NCBI RefSeq assembly: GCF_019039215.1
Contig: NZ_JAHNZZ010000001.1
Span: forward strand, 1 to 64,000
DNA: 64,000 nt
Direction: 5' to 3'
Origin: Bacillus sp. FJAT-29790
Lineage (GTDB): Bacteria > Bacillota > Bacilli > Bacillales > Cytobacillaceae
Part shown: in pieces, positions 9,154-17,936 of the stretch
How positions within the stretch are numbered: the stretch's first letter is position 1
Layout: the number at the start of each line of letters is the position of its first letter
Notes under the pieces: model-generated
Database searches by the model: none
What the model saw: the letters and a program-made list of their open reading frames with translations, nothing else
What the model was told of the DNA's origin: nothing
Program-made: the position numbers and the translations under genes

Positions 9154-9729
9154 ATGGCAATCGATCGTAAGCAGCTTATTATAGAGGCAGCTACAAAGTC
9201 TTTTTCCTTATTCGGTTATAAGGCGACAACGATGGATCAAGTAGCGAAGATTGCAAATGTCGGAAAAGGAACGATTTATACATTTTTCAAAAATAAGGAA
9301 GAACTGTTTGATGAAATTATTAACTCTTTAATTGTCGAAATGAAGCAAGCTGCCGATGAGGCGGATGATTCATCGCTTTCATTTCATGAAAAGGTTCATC
9401 TTAGGCTGTATAAGATCCTGGAATTCCGCATGAAGCACCAGCTGACAATAAAGCTTTTCCAAGAAGAAAAAGAAATGGGCACTCCTGCGGTGATGGAAGT
9501 GATGGAGAAATTAGAAGATGCCATTATCAATTACTTGAAAGACAAAATTTCCCATGCAATTGAAAAGGGTGAGATTCAACCATGTGATCCTAAGCTAACC
9601 GCGTTCGTCATGCTTAAGCTTTATGTTGCCCTTATCTTTGATTGGGAGCAGCGACATCAGCCATTAGAAAAGGAAGAAATCGCAAGTCTTTTCGAACAGT
9701 ATATCTTTAAAGGATTATCAGTCAGATAG
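9154..9729 (+). CDS. yhgD: TetR/AcrR-family repressor YhgD
   Basis: A 191-residue TetR regulator. The N-terminal helix-turn-helix (FSLFGYKATTMDQVAKIANV then GKGTIYTFFKNKEELF) covers residues 10-52; the C-terminal ligand/dimer domain is helical. The ATG follows AGGGGTGAT. The yhgD-yhgE pair sits after hemY exactly as in B. subtilis. Matched 23-bp palindromes upstream of both genes suggest that it represses itself and yhgE. The ligand is unknown. Confidence 0.88.
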   Translation: MAIDRKQLIIEAATKSFSLFGYKATTMDQVAKIANVGKGTIYTFFKNKEELFDEIINSLIVEMKQAADEADDSSLSFHEKVHLRLYKILEFRMKHQLTIKLFQEEKEMGTPAVMEVMEKLEDAIINYLKDKISHAIEKGEIQPCDPKLTAFVMLKLYVALIFDWEQRHQPLEKEEIASLFEQYIFKGLSVR

Positions 9730-9750
9730 TCCTCAATTTTTGCTTATTAA

Positions 9751-9773
9751 TGACCGAATGGGCAAAGTGGTCA
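9751..9773 (+). promoter_or_regulatory. Candidate YhgD operator upstream of yhgE
   Basis: TGACC-N13-GGTCA lies immediately before the yhgE ribosome site, with the same half-site spacing as the palindrome upstream of yhgD (9110-9132). Confidence 0.5.
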
Positions 9774-9795
9774 ATCAATCAAGGAGGTAATAACA

Positions 9796-11961
9796 TTGAA
9801 TAGTAATCTTTTTCTAAAGGAATTGCTGGCTGTTTTTCGGAACAAAAAGCTTCTTATTCCAATTATAGCAGTCTTATTTATCCCCATTTTATATAGCGGA
9901 ATGTTCCTTTGGGCATTTTGGGATCCTTACGATCGCTTACCTGATTTACCAGTTGCGATAGTAAATGAGGATAATGGTGCGGTTTTTGATGGAAAAGAGC
10001 TAAAACTTGGCGATGACCTTGTTTCGAAATTGAAAGAGAGCAAAGATTTTAATTTTAAGTTTGTGAATAAAGAAGAGGGATACAAGGACCTCAAAAATCA
10101 GAAATATTACATGCTGATTGAGATACCGGATCATTTTTCAAAAAATGCTACAACTCTTTTAGAAAAAAATCCAGAGAAGTTGGAATTAGTGTATGTACCG
10201 AATGAAGGTTATAATTTTCTTTCTGCTCAAATTGGCGGAACAGCCGTTGACAAAATAAAGGCATCTATTTCAGAGAAAATAACTGAGACATATGCAGAAA
10301 CGATGTTTGATAAAATTGGTGAGCTTGCGGATGGGATCGGTCAAGCAAGTACTGGCGCTTCAAAAATCAGTGAGGGAGCAGCTGAGCTAAAAGATGGTTC
10401 CTCAACATTGCATAAGAAGCTGTCCATATTGGCTGAAAAATCGATTGAATTTAATGAAGGTATTGGAAAAGCAAATTCCGGATCAAAAGAAATGGCATCA
10501 GGTTCTAAAACACTTGCAGGTGGTCTTGGCGAGCTGCAGGAAGGCTTTAAAAAGCTAGAAGCTGCTTCCAAGCAATTAAAAACCGGGCATGAACAAATGG
10601 CAACCGGAATTTCTCAAGCAAAAGGCGGAATTCAAACGGTAAATGATAAAATCCCTGTCATGATTTCTGGTACAGAGCAGCTTCAGGTTGGAGTGAATAC
10701 ACTATCAGCCTCTTTACAACAATGGCAATCAGAAGCGCAAAAGGTAAGTGGCGGTGTTGTGGTTTTACAGCAAAAGCTTCAAGTTGTGATCGGACAGCTA
10801 CCTGAAAACTCTCAGGAGAGAATAGAACTTGAAGGTGTATTAAACCAGCTTAAAAGCGGGACAGATCAGCTTGCTGAGTCTGCTGGGCAATTAGCTGCTG
10901 GTGGTACCGAGCTTGCTAATAAAATTGGTGTCATTAATGAAGGACAGAAACAATTACAGCAAGGTGTCTATCAATTGGCGCAAGGAAGCCAAAGGCTCGA
11001 AAATGGGGCAAAAGAGCTTGCTTTAGGACAGCGAGAATTTCAAACTGGCATGGAAACGTTTGGCGATAAGTTTGCGGAAGCTAAGTCTGGTGCAGATAAG
11101 CTGGCAAATGGAGCGACTGTTTTAGCAGGCGGCCTTGGGCAGTTGGAAGAGGGCGCTAATGCGATCAAGGACGGAACAGGAAAGCTTGAGGACGGTGCCG
11201 ATAAAATAGCGAAGGGAAATGCAACTTTATACGAAGGATCAGAAGAATTAGCTAATAAACTTGCTGAGGGCTCTGAGAAAGCATTTTCCGTTCATTCAGA
11301 TGAAAAAACATATAATATGATGGCTGATCCGGTGCAAATTAATAATGAAAAAATAAATGAAGTTCCTAATTATGGAACAGGGTTTACACCATATTTCTTA
11401 TCTCTGGGGCTATTTGTAGGTGCATTATTGCTATCAATTGTTTTTCCATTGCGTGAACCTGTAGCAGTACCGCGTAATGGCTTCAGTTGGTTCGCAAGTA
11501 AATTCGGCATCCTTATCGGAATTGGCATCATGCAAGCTTTACTTGCTGTATTTATTTTGCTTGCAGGTCTTGGACTTAAAGTTCAAAGTGTTCCATTGTT
11601 TATTTTGTTTGCGATCATTACAAGTCTGACTTTCATCGCGTTAATTCAGTTCTTTGTCACATTACTTGGCGACCCAGGACGATTCATTGCGATAATCATT
11701 TTGATCTTACAGCTAACTACAAGTGCAGGAACATTCCCGCTTGAGTTAGTACCAAACTATTTACAGCCATTTAGCTCATTCCTGCCGATGACCTATTCAG
11801 TTTCCGGGTTTAAGGCTGTTATATCAAGCGGTGACTTTAGCTTCATGTGGCATAATGCAGGAATTCTGCTGATTTTTACGTCAATATTTATTGCCGGTAC
11901 ATTTAGCTATTTCACTGCTATGCATAAACGGCGCTTTGCTGCTGTTGCAGAACAGAATTGA
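9796..11961 (+). CDS. yhgE: YhgE/Pip-family membrane protein
   Basis: A 721-residue membrane protein. One N-terminal membrane segment (about residues 18-38) is followed by an extracytoplasmic region. Its middle (about 185-490) is built of repeated short blocks of the type LxxGxxxLxxG, typical of the YhgE/Pip family. Five or six C-terminal membrane segments occupy about 530-710. The family includes the lactococcal phage-infection protein Pip and transporter-like proteins; the substrate is unknown. The start is TTG, with AAGGAGG upstream. It is probably co-regulated with yhgD. A strong terminator follows. Confidence 0.88.
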   Translation: MNSNLFLKELLAVFRNKKLLIPIIAVLFIPILYSGMFLWAFWDPYDRLPDLPVAIVNEDNGAVFDGKELKLGDDLVSKLKESKDFNFKFVNKEEGYKDLKNQKYYMLIEIPDHFSKNATTLLEKNPEKLELVYVPNEGYNFLSAQIGGTAVDKIKASISEKITETYAETMFDKIGELADGIGQASTGASKISEGAAELKDGSSTLHKKLSILAEKSIEFNEGIGKANSGSKEMASGSKTLAGGLGELQEGFKKLEAASKQLKTGHEQMATGISQAKGGIQTVNDKIPVMISGTEQLQVGVNTLSASLQQWQSEAQKVSGGVVVLQQKLQVVIGQLPENSQERIELEGVLNQLKSGTDQLAESAGQLAAGGTELANKIGVINEGQKQLQQGVYQLAQGSQRLENGAKELALGQREFQTGMETFGDKFAEAKSGADKLANGATVLAGGLGQLEEGANAIKDGTGKLEDGADKIAKGNATLYEGSEELANKLAEGSEKAFSVHSDEKTYNMMADPVQINNEKINEVPNYGTGFTPYFLSLGLFVGALLLSIVFPLREPVAVPRNGFSWFASKFGILIGIGIMQALLAVFILLAGLGLKVQSVPLFILFAIITSLTFIALIQFFVTLLGDPGRFIAIIILILQLTTSAGTFPLELVPNYLQPFSSFLPMTYSVSGFKAVISSGDFSFMWHNAGILLIFTSIFIAGTFSYFTAMHKRRFAAVAEQN

Positions 11962-11962
11962 A

Positions 11963-12003
11963 AAAAGAAAACCAGGCGCTGAAACACAGCGGCTGGTTTT
12001 TCT
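11963..12003 (+). terminator. Terminator after yhgE
   Basis: AAAACCAG(G)CGCTG pairs with CAGCG(G)CTGGTTTTT. The A-rich 5' side also allows function for the opposing yhfH gene. Confidence 0.8.
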
Positions 12004-12007
12004 ATGT

Positions 12008-12142
12008 TTATAGGTTTTTGACATCTAAACAATGATCACATTTGTTGCCATAGCATTCATGCTGTTCTACGATTGGCTCTCCGCACTCTACACATTGCTT
12101 TGCTGGTAAATTTCTAAAGAAATCTAAAATGTTTTGAATCAT
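12008..12142 (-). CDS. yhfH: YhfH-like 44-aa zinc-ribbon protein
   Basis: A very small ORF of 44 codons with a perfect ribosome site (TAGGAGG) before its ATG. The product begins MIQNILDFFRNLPAKQC and contains two CxxC pairs (CVECGEP and CDHCLDV) spaced like a zinc ribbon, with an EQHECYG segment between them. B. subtilis YhfH is similar in size and occurs in the same neighbourhood next to yhfI. The function is unknown. It is convergent with yhgE and shares its terminator. Confidence 0.8.
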   Translation of the reverse strand: MIQNILDFFRNLPAKQCVECGEPIVEQHECYGNKCDHCLDVKNL

Positions 12143-12334
12143 TTTGAAGCCTCCTAATTATTTTTAGTTTATTCAGAACAATTTAATTATTAATTTCATT
12201 GTATTATAACAGTTTGGATTCGTCAACACCTGTTTCAACACAAAGTGGAAAAAATGAAAAAATGGGCATAATTGATTATATTTAAATGAATGGCTTTGTT
12301 AATGAACAATGTTGATAAATGCAAATTAGCGGGG

Positions 12335-12420
12335 GGCTTTTGCCTGGCCGATTAAAAACGCCACGTCCTGTGGCAACATCGGCACTTGTACATCCTGACG
12401 TCGGAGAGAGCCTTTTTTGT
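12335..12420. repeat. Fragment of intergenic repeat family B
   Basis: Contains GATTAAAAACGCCACGTCCT, TGTGGCAAC, CGGCACTTGTACATCCTG and ACGTCGGAG. These match blocks of the long copy near 5130-5200 in the same order. The 12143-12532 gap otherwise holds only the yhfI ribosome site. Confidence 0.5.
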
Positions 12421-12532
12421 GAATGCAAAACCCGCCTCTCGGAAGGTAAATCGAACCCGCGACCAGACCAACAATATCGTTTAACAGCGCTATATGAATA
12501 AGATGTTTTTGTTTCTAGGAGGAGGAAATAGA

Positions 12533-13267
12533 ATGAAATTAACAGTAATTGGCTGCTGGGGCGGCTATTCGAAGGCAAATGAGGCTAGCTCTGGCTATTT
12601 ACTAGAGCATGAGGGATTTCAATTGCTCATTGACTGTGGAAGTGCTGTTCTATCGAAAATGCAAAATTTTTTACAGCCTGAACAATTAAATAGTGTAATT
12701 CTTTCCCATTATCATCCAGACCATATTGCTGACATCGGTGTGTTGCAACACGCGAGGCTTATTCAAGGGTTTTTAGGGAAAGAAATGGAATGCCTTCCGA
12801 TCTATGGCCATGCTAGCGATGAACTGGAATTTTCAAAGTTAACTTATAAAAACATTACAATGGGTATCGCCTATCAGCCTGATCAACCTTTAACAATTGG
12901 TCCTTTTAAGGTACAATTTTTACAGACGGATCATCCTGTCCCCTGCTTTGCCATGAGATTTGAAGTTGAGGGAAAATCCCTTGTCTACACTGCAGATACA
13001 TCATATAAGGAAGAATTCGTTCCTTTTAGTGCAGGTGCTGATTTATTAGTATGTGAATGTAATTTTTATGGGAATCAGAATGGAAAAGGTGCAGGACATA
13101 TGACAAGTCTTGATGCAGGAACATTGGCGGAAAAAGCAAATGTAAAAAATCTTCTCATAACGCATTTGCCGCATTACGGCAACCTTGAACAGTTAAAGGA
13201 AGAAGCCGCACGAATATATAAAGGGCCTGTCTCTCTTGCAGCCTATCAGTGGTCCCATACATTTTAA
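12533..13267 (+). CDS. yhfI: YhfI-like metallo-beta-lactamase-fold hydrolase
   Basis: A 244-residue RNase-Z-like metal-dependent hydrolase. The metal motif is SHYHPDHIAD (HxHxDH), with further ligands in TADTSY and the C-terminal THLPHYG. The substrate is unknown. The ATG at 12533 has TAGGAGGAGG directly upstream; the 13-residue N-terminal extension possible from 12494 covers the ribosome site. It is followed by lplJ after 12 bp, as in the B. subtilis yhfI-lplJ arrangement, so the two are probably one operon. Confidence 0.9.
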   Translation: MKLTVIGCWGGYSKANEASSGYLLEHEGFQLLIDCGSAVLSKMQNFLQPEQLNSVILSHYHPDHIADIGVLQHARLIQGFLGKEMECLPIYGHASDELEFSKLTYKNITMGIAYQPDQPLTIGPFKVQFLQTDHPVPCFAMRFEVEGKSLVYTADTSYKEEFVPFSAGADLLVCECNFYGNQNGKGAGHMTSLDAGTLAEKANVKNLLITHLPHYGNLEQLKEEAARIYKGPVSLAAYQWSHTF

Positions 13268-13279
13268 GGAGTGAACCAG

Positions 13280-14269
13280 ATGTTATTTATCGATAACAAA
13301 GGAATCACCGATCCAAGAATTAACCTTGCGATCGAAGAATACGTATTAAAAAATTTAGATATTAGTAAAACATATTTGCTTTTTTACATAAATGAGCCAT
13401 CTATTATCATTGGGAAAAACCAGAATACGGTTGAAGAAATTAATACGGAATATGTAGAGGGCAAGGGTATACATGTCGTTCGCCGGCTTTCAGGCGGTGG
13501 TGCGGTTTATCATGATTTAGGAAATTTAAACTTCAGTTTTATTACGAAGGATGATGGGGAGAGTTTTCACAATTTCAGGAAGTTCACTGAGCCTGTGATC
13601 GCCGCGCTGGAAAAACTCGGTGTAAAAGCAGAGTTAAGCGGTCGTAACGATATTATCGCTGAAGGAAGAAAGATTTCCGGAAATGCCCAATTTTCCACAA
13701 AAGGAAGAATGTTTAGCCACGGAACCCTTCTTTTTGATTCAGAAATTGATAGCGTCGTTTCTGCTTTAAGAGTGAAAAAGGATAAAATTGAATCGAAAGG
13801 AATTAAATCAATTCGCAGCCGTGTAGCCAATATTTCTGAGTTTTTAACTGAAAAAATTACGATTGAAGAGTTTCGGGCTTTATTATTGAAGAATATTTTT
13901 AGTGAAATAAATGAAATTCAGGAGTACGAGCTCACTGAGGAAGATTGGGAGAACATTCATCAGCTATCGAAAGAAAGATATCAAAACTGGGATTGGAATT
14001 ACGGGAAATCTCCGAACTTTAATTTGCAGCACTCCCATCGTTTCCCTGTTGGCCAAATTGATATCAGACTTGATGTGACGAAAGGACAAATCGAAAATTG
14101 TAAAATCTACGGTGACTTTTTTGGTGTTGGTGATGTAAGTGATATCGAAAACAAGCTTATAGGTATACGCTATGAAAAGTCTGAGATCGAAAAGGCTCTG
14201 GGAGATATAGAAATTAATCATTATTTTGGAAATGTAACGAGAGAGGATTTTGTTAATTTAATTTACTAA
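13280..14269 (+). CDS. lplJ: Lipoate-protein ligase
   Basis: A 329-residue ATP-dependent ligase that attaches scavenged lipoate to E2/GcvH domains. RRLSGGGAVYHDLGNLNFSF is the lipoyl-AMP-binding signature, and GRNDIIAEGRKISGNAQ carries the conserved lysine. A C-terminal accessory domain is present, as in LplJ (331 residues in B. subtilis). The ATG at 13280 follows AAGGAGTGA; a GTG three codons earlier lies inside that site. Confidence 0.94.
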   Translation: MLFIDNKGITDPRINLAIEEYVLKNLDISKTYLLFYINEPSIIIGKNQNTVEEINTEYVEGKGIHVVRRLSGGGAVYHDLGNLNFSFITKDDGESFHNFRKFTEPVIAALEKLGVKAELSGRNDIIAEGRKISGNAQFSTKGRMFSHGTLLFDSEIDSVVSALRVKKDKIESKGIKSIRSRVANISEFLTEKITIEEFRALLLKNIFSEINEIQEYELTEEDWENIHQLSKERYQNWDWNYGKSPNFNLQHSHRFPVGQIDIRLDVTKGQIENCKIYGDFFGVGDVSDIENKLIGIRYEKSEIEKALGDIEINHYFGNVTREDFVNLIY

Positions 14270-14292
14270 TTTGAGGCAGATACTTGATGAGT

Positions 14293-14342
14293 AATAAGAA
14301 AAAACAGCTTTATCCTTCCTTTGGAGAGCTGTTTTTCTTATT
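14293..14342. terminator. Bidirectional terminator between lplJ and pucR
   Basis: A long stem, AAGAAAAAACAGCT / AGCTGTTTTTCTT, lies between the convergent lplJ and pucR genes and has A- and T-rich flanks for both directions. Confidence 0.85.
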
Positions 14343-14345
14343 GAA

Positions 14346-15989
14346 TTATTGCGGTCTAGTAAAAATTGAACGCATGAGTAAAGCCATACGTAAATGAAGT
14401 GAATTTTGTGAATCATGGATGGAATAACCCAAAATCTCTTCACATTTGGCAATTCGATATTTAACGGTATTACGGTGAACATATAGTTTTCTAGATGTTA
14501 TCGCAATTTCACAATTATTATCCAGATATACAATTAAGGTATTAATTAAGTCCTCCTCATCTTTATTTTTCGGATAGGAAAGAGAGCGCAAAGTATTTTC
14601 ATAAAATTTAAGTAGATTTTCCTCGGGAATTAATCGAATTAATTCTTTTAATTGCTTTGCTTCGTAGAAGTTAATGAATTTGTATTGATACAATTCTGCG
14701 CCCTGTTCCCAAGCTTCCACTGCCTCTGCATATGTAACCGGGATCAAGGTAACGTCATTAAAAAAGCTGCCAACACCGAATGAAAGCGAAACTTTTAAAT
14801 TCGAATACGCCTCATGCTGAAATCTCTCCAGCCTATCTTCTATAGAGCTTTTTAATTGATCATGAATATTCGTTGGTGATTGCATTAAAATAACAAAATA
14901 AGAATCCTTCATAAAAACGATATTATTATCATCATTTTTTAAAAATGTGTACAAATAATCATACAATCCATTCAAATTATCTGTACTTTGCTGTAGGGTG
15001 TTTTGCTTAACGTCATCAATCTTACAAACGATGCAAACATAATTTAAGTTTTCTATTAATCCATGCTGCTTTCCCCTATGAATAATTTCTTGTTTGTTAG
15101 AAATGTTTCCATCAACAAGGGAAGCGAAAAAATTATTTTCTAACAATCGACTGTTTTCTCTAATCGCTTCGTTTTTAAGCAGTGTGAAAGAAATGACCGT
15201 GGATGCTTGCTCAATTGCTAATTGTGAAGAAGGGTATGGAAGCTTCTCAGGACTAAAAATGATTAGCAAGTATGGATAGGGATGCATCGTTTTCACTTGG
15301 AATATTTTTATGGTAATGTCTGCATTCTGTGCACTTGGGTTGGCAATTGAAAGACTATTTTTTTCACGATATGTACCAATATTATCTTTAAAGAGTTCCT
15401 CCGCTTTTAACATTACCATTTTCATATTTTCCGTGTGAAAATGGTGGGAAAAAGAAGTAACATCGCCAATAGGATCTAGCAGAAGGACAGGACATTTTAA
15501 TAAGGATCCGAGGTTTTCGATTAAGGATTGCAAATTATAGCCCTTTATCATCATAGTTGTAAATTTCTTGTGCATATGAATTGCATAAAATAACTCTTCA
15601 ATTTTGTTATCCCAAATAAAGCTTAATAATTGGTGAGCAACCGTACCTAATGTTAATGACTCCGGAATTTGGATAATGGGGAATTCTAATTTGTTAGCTA
15701 AGTCGATAACCTCTTGTGGGATTTGATCAATAAATCTTTTGAGTTTTATCGCAATCCCTGCACATGGACGTTCATTAATTTGCAAAATGAGTTCGCAAAG
15801 TGCAGGAGGGTTGTCTTTAAAGGCGTAACCTGTTGTTAATAATAGGGAGTTTTCAGCTAAAAAGTGGACGACATCGGGTGTTTCTGATATCTCAATTGAT
15901 TCAACTTCTCTGCCTAGCCCGGCATGTCCAGCGATAATTTTTGCCTCTTGGAACACATCTACGAAAAGTAAATCTTCAACCTTTTTCAT
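14346..15989 (-). CDS. pucR: PucR-family transcriptional regulator of purine/allantoin catabolism
   Basis: A 547-residue regulator with an N-terminal PucR sensory domain (DLLFVDVFQEAKIIAG onward, to about residue 125), a central GGDEF-like CdaR region, and a C-terminal PucR-type helix-turn-helix (LYVHRNTVKYRIAKCEEIL, about 497-515). B. subtilis PucR (531 residues) activates puc operons in response to allantoin and related metabolites. It is divergent from pucG with a 220-bp shared promoter region, which fits local control of this island. ATG 15989 is preferred over the adjacent GTG for its spacing from AGAGGTG. Confidence 0.9.
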   Translation of the reverse strand: MKKVEDLLFVDVFQEAKIIAGHAGLGREVESIEISETPDVVHFLAENSLLLTTGYAFKDNPPALCELILQINERPCAGIAIKLKRFIDQIPQEVIDLANKLEFPIIQIPESLTLGTVAHQLLSFIWDNKIEELFYAIHMHKKFTTMMIKGYNLQSLIENLGSLLKCPVLLLDPIGDVTSFSHHFHTENMKMVMLKAEELFKDNIGTYREKNSLSIANPSAQNADITIKIFQVKTMHPYPYLLIIFSPEKLPYPSSQLAIEQASTVISFTLLKNEAIRENSRLLENNFFASLVDGNISNKQEIIHRGKQHGLIENLNYVCIVCKIDDVKQNTLQQSTDNLNGLYDYLYTFLKNDDNNIVFMKDSYFVILMQSPTNIHDQLKSSIEDRLERFQHEAYSNLKVSLSFGVGSFFNDVTLIPVTYAEAVEAWEQGAELYQYKFINFYEAKQLKELIRLIPEENLLKFYENTLRSLSYPKNKDEEDLINTLIVYLDNNCEIAITSRKLYVHRNTVKYRIAKCEEILGYSIHDSQNSLHLRMALLMRSIFTRPQ

Positions 15990-16211
15990 CACACACCTCT
16001 AATTCATCTTTTTTGGACATTTTTTTGGGAGTCGGTCAAGTCTATACGTTATTAATTGTTTCAATTGTACAATATTGGTGTTGCAAATTGTTTATTTCGA
16101 ATAATGATTTCGATTGCTAATTTCCTTACAATCAATTGTAAATAGAAATGATCTTTAATGGAACTAATTTTATGAATTTTTTTATAATTGATAAAGAAAG
16201 GGTGTATTAAT

Positions 16212-17447
16212 ATGTTACACGAACTAAATCCCTCTTTACGAACGCTAATGACACCAGGCCCGGTTGAAGCAGAGCCTCGTGTGCTTCGTGCAATGACAAT
16301 TCCGATAATCGGGCAATTTGACCAGGAGTTTCTAGGAATTATGGATGAAACAATGGAATTGTTGAGGAAGTTATTCCAAACGAAAAATCATTGGGCTTAT
16401 ACAATTGATGGCACAGCACGCTCTGGAAGTGAAGCAGTTCTATGCTCCATCATTGAGCCCGGGGATAAAGTTTTAGTACCTATCTTTGGACGGTTCGGCC
16501 ATTTGCTAGCAGAGATTGCTTACCGCTGTGGCGCAGACGTTTCTACGATTGAATGCGAATGGGGAACGGCTTTTGAAGAGGAAGAGATTATTGCTGAAAT
16601 TAGGAAAGTGAATCCGAAAATTGTAGCGCTTGTACATGGAGAGACTTCAACGGGTATTATGCAGCCGTTAGATATAATCGGCAAATTCTGTCACGATAAC
16701 GATGTTTTATTTGTTGTTGATGCTGTTGCTACAATAGCTGGAACAGATTTTAGAACAGATGAGTGGAATATTGATGCAGCTATTACTGGCACCCAAAAAT
16801 GTTTAGGGGTACCAACTGGTATGGCCCCGATTACTTATAATGAAAGAATTGAAAAAATCCTTCTTGAACGGAGAAAAATAGAACAGGGCCTTGATATTAC
16901 TTCTAGTAATCCTAGAAGAATTCAAAGTAACTATTTTGATTTAAGTCAAATTCAGGAATATTGGAGCCCAAAACGTCTAAATCATCATACGGAGGCAACA
17001 TCAATGTTATATGCACTTAGGGAAGGTTTACGCATTATTCATGAAGAAGGTTTGCAAAATCGATTCGATCGACATAAATTGCACGAGAATGCGCTTGTAG
17101 CTGGCCTTAGGGCGATGGGGCTTACTCTATTTGGAGATTCACGTTATAAAATGCCGGTTGTTACTTGTGTGAATATTCCTGAAGGGGTGAACGGGGATGA
17201 AGTCCGTTCTACAATGGTTAAAGAGTTTGGAGTAGAGATTGCCAGCACCTTCGGATCACTTGCAGGGAAAATATGGCGAATCGGCTCAATGGGCTTCAGC
17301 TGCCGAAAAGAAAATATTTTAAAAGTTTTAGCTGCACTTGAGGCATCGATTTATCGCCACGGTGGAAAGGTCAACGCGGGTGAAGCAGTTCAAGCCGCAC
17401 TTGATATTTACGAAGGAAAAGCTTTGGCAGTTAGCACTAGTAAATAA
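16212..17447 (+). CDS. pucG: (S)-ureidoglycine-glyoxylate aminotransferase
   Basis: A 411-residue PLP-dependent class V aminotransferase. B. subtilis PucG transfers the amino group of (S)-ureidoglycine to glyoxylate. The N terminus has RTLMTPGPVEAEPRVL, and the PLP lysine lies in ITGTQKCLGVPTGMAP. The divergent pucR gene and the following allantoin genes support PucG over alanine-glyoxylate aminotransferase, which has the same fold. The ATG at 16212 follows GAAAGGGTG. A TATAAT lies at 16183-16188 with no good -35, as expected for an activated promoter. Confidence 0.88.
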   Translation: MLHELNPSLRTLMTPGPVEAEPRVLRAMTIPIIGQFDQEFLGIMDETMELLRKLFQTKNHWAYTIDGTARSGSEAVLCSIIEPGDKVLVPIFGRFGHLLAEIAYRCGADVSTIECEWGTAFEEEEIIAEIRKVNPKIVALVHGETSTGIMQPLDIIGKFCHDNDVLFVVDAVATIAGTDFRTDEWNIDAAITGTQKCLGVPTGMAPITYNERIEKILLERRKIEQGLDITSSNPRRIQSNYFDLSQIQEYWSPKRLNHHTEATSMLYALREGLRIIHEEGLQNRFDRHKLHENALVAGLRAMGLTLFGDSRYKMPVVTCVNIPEGVNGDEVRSTMVKEFGVEIASTFGSLAGKIWRIGSMGFSCRKENILKVLAALEASIYRHGGKVNAGEAVQAALDIYEGKALAVSTSK

Positions 17448-17467
17448 AACGATGATGATTAAGGCAG

Positions 17468-17500
17468 AAGGGTATTCACAACTAGTGAATACCCTTTTAG
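17468..17500 (+). terminator. Terminator after pucG
   Basis: The perfect stem AAGGGTATTCAC / GTGAATACCCTT, with loop AACTA, is followed by TTAG. Confidence 0.85.
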
Positions 17501-17668
17501 TTTGTAAATAAGTAAAAATATTCCCCAAAAGTAATAAATGGGCTTCCTGGATATAGGGGAAAAATGGAGTATTAAAATTGTTTAAAAAACCCGCTGATAC
17601 CTTATGTTTTGTTCACTTTGAATAGGGGGAATATTTAAATTCGTCTATAGTAGATAATGACATTATTT

Positions 17669-17696
17669 ATGGTAACGTTTACAATCTTTTTATAAT
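17669..17696 (+). promoter_or_regulatory. cre site (CcpA operator) and -10 of pucI
   Basis: ATGGTAACGTTTACAA at 17669-17684 matches every position of the cre consensus WTGNNARCGNWWWCAW. It lies over the expected -35 zone of a TATAAT at 17691-17696, so CcpA binding there would block RNA polymerase. The promoter is about 240 bp upstream of pucI. A partial PucR-box-like TTGGTTA occurs near 17805. The rest of the 17500-17936 gap is AT-rich with no gene seen. Confidence 0.65.
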
Positions 17697-17936
17697 TAAG
17701 TGAAAAATCAGAAAAGTGTAAAATTAAATTATGGAATTTAATATACTTATATTCAAACGATCTTAGATACCCTAATTTAATCGTACACTTTTTACATTTT
17801 TAACTTGGTTAGCAGTGGTCGTAATTCATCATCAATCTTTGAATGGGGAGGGAATCCTATTATTTAACATTAAACCAATGCAATATCATTGTCAGAAGAA
17901 ATCCTGCAAACAATGAAAAAAGGAGTTGGGTGTACA

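Noticed and set aside
12282-12578. ORFs across the repeat fragment upstream of yhfI
   Set aside because: No ribosome site, overlap with a repeat and with the yhfI start; the composition is not protein-like.
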